The notes below the pieces were generated by a model. That model made no database searches. It saw nothing but the letters and a program-made list of their open reading frames with translations, and had not been told where the DNA came from. 8,122 nt of DNA from assembly GCA_943914815.1 (NCBI GenBank), contig CALUDL010000076.1, positions 1-8,122 on the forward strand. The letters are read 5' to 3'. Position numbers and translations under genes: made by a program. Shown piece after piece: positions 5,971 to 8,122 of this stretch (positions are counted from its first letter, which is position 1; every line of letters begins with the position of its first letter). Source of the stretch: an uncultured Brevibacterium sp. GTDB taxonomy: Bacteria; Actinomycetota; Actinomycetes; Actinomycetales; Brevibacteriaceae.

Positions 5971-6006
5971 AACAGAGCGGGGAACCAATTGGTTCCCCGC
6001 TCTGTT
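5971..6006. terminator. Bidirectional terminator: perfect 36-bp dyad
   Basis: The two 18-base halves are exact reverse complements (left half AACAGAGCGGGGAACCAA), centred between 5988 and 5989. As RNA this folds into a long GC-rich stem with a minimal AAUU loop. On the plus strand GCTTTTG follows, a short U-tract suited to ending the FtsR-like gene's transcript. On the minus strand the stem begins 10 bases after the parA stop, and the bases after it (TTTACATCC) give a weaker U-tract. It lies between two convergent genes, so it probably insulates both. Confidence 0.9.
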
Positions 6007-6015
6007 GCTTTTGCC

Positions 6016-7104
6016 CTAGTGCTTTGGCTTGTGCCCTTTGGCTTCTTTCATGGATTCGACCTTGCGTGACAACATGGCGTCGAACCCTGCAGTATTCGCG
6101 TTGTGGTTGCTCGCTTGTGTAGGCTCCGATGATTTCTTCTTAGCCTTGTCGCCCTGCGCTGGATTAGGCTTCTCTTCAGCCTGCGCGGGGTTCTTCTCAG
6201 TCTTTCCAGGTTTCTTTGGCGCGTTCGCCGGCTTCTGAGGCTTTTCAGCGACCGTCTTAGGCTTTTCTGTGGGTTTCGCAGGCGCCGTCACGGAATTAAC
6301 ACGCGAAGCTCCTCGTCCTCGCATGTTTTCGCTACGAAGAGCGCGGTCAAGAATCGAGTCAAACGATGAGGCCAGTTCGCTCGCGGGCTTTCCTGGCCAT
6401 TCGTGAATAGGGCGCGCAGAACCTTGGGCTTGTTGGAGCACCGTGCGCTCCGAAAGCGGCGGATTAAGAACAAGAGGACCGAACATGTCTTTGAGCTCTT
6501 GAATGCGGAAGCTCTGTTCGCGTGATGACGGCCGCACTCGGTTGACGACAATTCCTAACGGCTGAAGCTTGGCTGCACTCCGGCGACGAAGTTCGTCGGT
6601 GGCACGCAAAGCGCGGTCGGCAGCTGCAACAGAAAACAGACCCGGCTCCGTCACAATGAGAACGCGTTGGCTAGCCGTCCAGGCTGCACGTGTAAGGCCG
6701 TTGAGCGAAGGAGGGCAGTCGATGAGAACAAGACGGTACTTGGAACCGTTTCGCGTGATGGCTTCGCGTAAGCGCTTGAGATACCGGTCTGAAAGCGACG
6801 GGCGGTCGAATTCTGCAGCGCGCGGCGAACCGGGAATCACATCGAGTACACCATGCTTCCCTTCAACCCACCCAGAAGGCGTGATCGCCTGCTTGACGAG
6901 TTTGCTCTTGGGAGCAGCAAGGACATCCGCAATGTCGGCTGGCGTAGTGACGGGAACGTCAAGACCAGTCGAGGCATCTGCCTGAGGGTCCATATCCACG
7001 ACCAGTGTGGGAATGCCACGACTCAATGCCGCTGAGGCAAGCCCCAGAGTTACAGAGGTCTTGCCGACCCCACCTTTAAGACTAGAAACGCTAAGAACAA
7101 GCAC
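6016..7104 (-). CDS. Orphan ParA/MinD-family ATPase with Lys/Pro-rich C-terminal tail
   Basis: The first ~255 residues form a ParA-type deviant-Walker P-loop ATPase. The P-loop KGGVGKT (10-16) has the signature lysine K10 and catalytic-site K15. Switch I is DMDPQADA (37-44) and the Walker B/switch II is VLIDCPPSL (126-134). VVNRVRP (186-192) fits the nucleotide-base region. Such proteins dimerise on ATP and move or position DNA or protein cargo. After about residue 265 comes a ~100-residue disordered tail with repeated EKP/KPG/PAQ units (275-325) and a terminal segment FDAMLSRKVESMKEAKGHKP that could form a helix. No parB is adjacent, so I do not call it the chromosomal partition ParA. GTG 7104 is chosen because the family start precedes VLSVSSLKGGVGKT; there is no Shine-Dalgarno, and translation may be leaderless. 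The organism's real ParA may be elsewhere. Confidence 0.9.
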   Translation of the reverse strand: MLVLSVSSLKGGVGKTSVTLGLASAALSRGIPTLVVDMDPQADASTGLDVPVTTPADIADVLAAPKSKLVKQAITPSGWVEGKHGVLDVIPGSPRAAEFDRPSLSDRYLKRLREAITRNGSKYRLVLIDCPPSLNGLTRAAWTASQRVLIVTEPGLFSVAAADRALRATDELRRRSAAKLQPLGIVVNRVRPSSREQSFRIQELKDMFGPLVLNPPLSERTVLQQAQGSARPIHEWPGKPASELASSFDSILDRALRSENMRGRGASRVNSVTAPAKPTEKPKTVAEKPQKPANAPKKPGKTEKNPAQAEEKPNPAQGDKAKKKSSEPTQASNHNANTAGFDAMLSRKVESMKEAKGHKPKH

Positions 7105-7110
7105 ACTACA

Positions 7111-7116
7111 ACGTTA
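7111..7116 (-). promoter_or_regulatory. Putative leaderless promoter (-10) of the parA-like gene
   Basis: TAACGT on the minus strand (7116-7111) fits the TANNNT pattern. It leaves exactly six bases (TGTAGT) before the GTG at 7104, so the predicted start coincides with the first base of the start codon. No ribosome binding site is present. The best -35 candidate, AAGACA (7141-7136), has an over-long 19-base spacer. Confidence 0.4.
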
Positions 7117-7157
7117 GCGGATTCTGGCCGTTTAGTGTCTTAAGGTCGCTCTGAGTG

Positions 7158-7184
7158 AACGCACGTCTGGCTTTTACGTGTGTT
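7158..7184. terminator. Weak hairpin after the SbcC-type gene, possible terminator
   Basis: AACGCACGT (7158-7166) pairs with ACGTGTGTT (7176-7184), with one G-U or A-C mismatch depending on strand and a nine-base loop. It begins six bases after the SbcC-type stop codon on the minus strand. No U-tract follows, so intrinsic termination would be poor. It could instead be a processing site or 3' stabilising stem. Confidence 0.35.
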
Positions 7185-7189
7185 GCTCC

Positions 7190-8122
7190 CTAAGGGCCAG
7201 GTGTGATGACCGAGGTCGTAGAGCCTGTGGGTGACGGGGTTACTTCAAGCTTGCACGGGATTGACTGCTGCATTTCTTCGACGTGCGAAATAACACCCAC
7301 GCATCTTCCGCGCGTGCGGAGTTCATCAAGCACCGTCATGACAGCGTCGAGTGCCTGGGGGTCGAGACTTCCAAACCCTTCGTCGATAAACAGGGAATCG
7401 AGCTCGATGCCGCCTGCGTGTGCGGCTACGGTGTCGGCGAGTCCCAATGCCAAGCTCAGCGACGCCATAAAGGACTCACCTCCTGACAGGGTTCGTGGGT
7501 CACGCTCTTCGGATGTGAAGGTGTCAACTACCTGCAGGAGCAGACCACCTTTAGACTGCCCGGTCTGACGTTCATATGCGTGCTCGAGGCGGTAGCGGTT
7601 GCGTGACATCACCTCGAGTCGCTCTGATGCCGCCTGGGTGACTTGAGCAAACATTTCGCCCAGAACATAGGACTTGAGCGTGACGCGTCGTGTGTTGGAA
7701 GGGCTTGTCGCGTTGACGATTTGCGCAAGCTCCACGATGCGCTCGTTGTGCATAAGTTCAGCTTCAAACGCGCTTTCCTGGTCAAAAACCTCTTCGCGCG
7801 CCTGTTGAGCCTTATTGCGTTGTTCTAGAGCGAAGTAGAGACGGTTGCTAGCCTCTTCATAATCTGTCGCGTGTTGCCCACATACACGCTGTTGCGCATG
7901 AACAAGATCTGCCAACTGATCGAGGGTCAACGTCTCCTCGAGACTACGTCGATACCATTCGGACGCCCGGTTCTCCCGCAACACGATGGCTTGTTGTTCC
8001 ATCAGGTGCAGTCGATGAGATGCGTCATCGACATCTGCGCTTCGGAGCTCTAAAAACTCTTCAAGTTCGCTAAAGATCGACGACGTGAATGCAGTTTCCC
8101 ATTCGCTTTCCCGTGTGTGGAG
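7190..8122 (-). CDS. sbcC: SbcC-type ATPase, exonuclease subunit, C-terminal part (runs off right edge)
   Basis: SbcC pairs with the nuclease SbcD (the Rad50-Mre11 equivalent) to open hairpins and process DNA ends. The reading frame stays open to the right edge, so ATG 8002 is not the true start; 310 codons are visible. The first ~140 residues are charged and helical, rich in Glu, Gln and Arg (RSADVDDASHRL, EEASNRLYFALEQRNKAQQA), like the descending coiled-coil arm. Then comes the C-terminal ATPase lobe: VTLKSYVLGEMFAQV, the ABC signature LSGGES (7489-7472), Walker B and D-loop LFIDEGFGSLD (about 7396-7363) and the H-loop GVISHVEEM (7297-7271). The rest of the gene, with the Walker A P-loop, zinc hook and first arm, lies beyond 8122, where sbcD would also be expected. 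The 85-bp gap to parA, lacking an Shine-Dalgarno for parA, suggests separate transcription. Confidence 0.93.
   Translation of the reverse strand, partial: LHTRESEWETAFTSSIFSELEEFLELRSADVDDASHRLHLMEQQAIVLRENRASEWYRRSLEETLTLDQLADLVHAQQRVCGQHATDYEEASNRLYFALEQRNKAQQAREEVFDQESAFEAELMHNERIVELAQIVNATSPSNTRRVTLKSYVLGEMFAQVTQAASERLEVMSRNRYRLEHAYERQTGQSKGGLLLQVVDTFTSEERDPRTLSGGESFMASLSLALGLADTVAAHAGGIELDSLFIDEGFGSLDPQALDAVMTVLDELRTRGRCVGVISHVEEMQQSIPCKLEVTPSPTGSTTSVITPGP
7466..7484 (-). promoter_or_regulatory. Possible internal translation start inside the SbcC-type gene
   Basis: The codons for the SGGE part of the ABC signature create AGGAGGTGA on the minus strand (7484-7476), an ideal Shine-Dalgarno. 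An in-frame ATG (7468-7466) follows after seven bases. Initiation there would give a 92-residue product holding only the Walker B, D-loop and H-loop. It may be a by-product of codon choice. Confidence 0.2.

Noticed and set aside
1..8122. Mobile elements, CRISPR array, tRNA/rRNA genes, defence or biosynthetic island
   Set aside because: I saw no regularly spaced repeats, transposase or integrase motifs, tRNA cloverleaf or toxin-antitoxin pair. The genes are housekeeping types, partly in conserved actinobacterial order.

Overview
The window reads as ordinary chromosomal DNA of a moderate-GC actinobacterium. An aerobic member of the Micrococcales/Actinomycetales is my guess; genus cannot be settled by eye. 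The evidence is the aa3-type oxidase subunit III divergent from an orphan trpD, a DnaQ-exonuclease/UvrC-like fusion of the mycobacterial Rv2191 type, a PlsC-type acyltransferase of the Rv2182c type and a FtsR/Rv1828-type MerR regulator. From memory, the ctaE / trpD / exonuclease-GIY-YIG order also occurs in Mycobacterium, so positions 1-3142 look like conserved vertical synteny. I see no mobile element, tRNA, rRNA, CRISPR array or prophage gene.

Layout. Positions 1-167 (-) hold the N-terminus of ctaE, cut by the window edge. A 224-bp divergent control region leads to trpD (392-1471, +). trpD runs tail-to-tail into the DEDDh exonuclease/GIY-YIG gene (3142-1421, -), overlapping it by 51 bp in exact codon-on-codon antisense register. 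Upstream on the minus strand are a two-TM small membrane protein (3624-3211) and an alpha/beta hydrolase (4376-3621), joined by an ATGA stop/start overlap. The hydrolase diverges from a 1-acylglycerol-3-phosphate acyltransferase (4434-5141, +) across only 57 bp. A palindrome-rich 235-bp spacer precedes the FtsR-like regulator (5377-5940, +). A perfect 36-bp dyad at 5971-6006 serves as terminator between this gene and a convergent orphan ParA ATPase (7104-6016, -). The C-terminal part of an SbcC-type ATPase (8122-7190, -) runs off the right edge.

Functionally this is a housekeeping mosaic: respiration (ctaE), tryptophan synthesis (trpD), probable DNA repair (exonuclease/GIY-YIG protein, SbcC), phospholipid synthesis and acyl-ester turnover (acyltransferase, hydrolase), and cell-cycle functions (FtsR-like regulator, ParA). 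I found no evidence of a new defence or mobile system. The points worth a second look are regulatory and architectural: apparently leaderless starts (ctaE, parA, possibly the exonuclease gene), the in-register antisense overlap, the stacked palindromes ahead of the FtsR-like gene, the Lys/Pro-rich tail of ParA, and a Shine-Dalgarno-like internal start created by the SbcC signature-motif codons.
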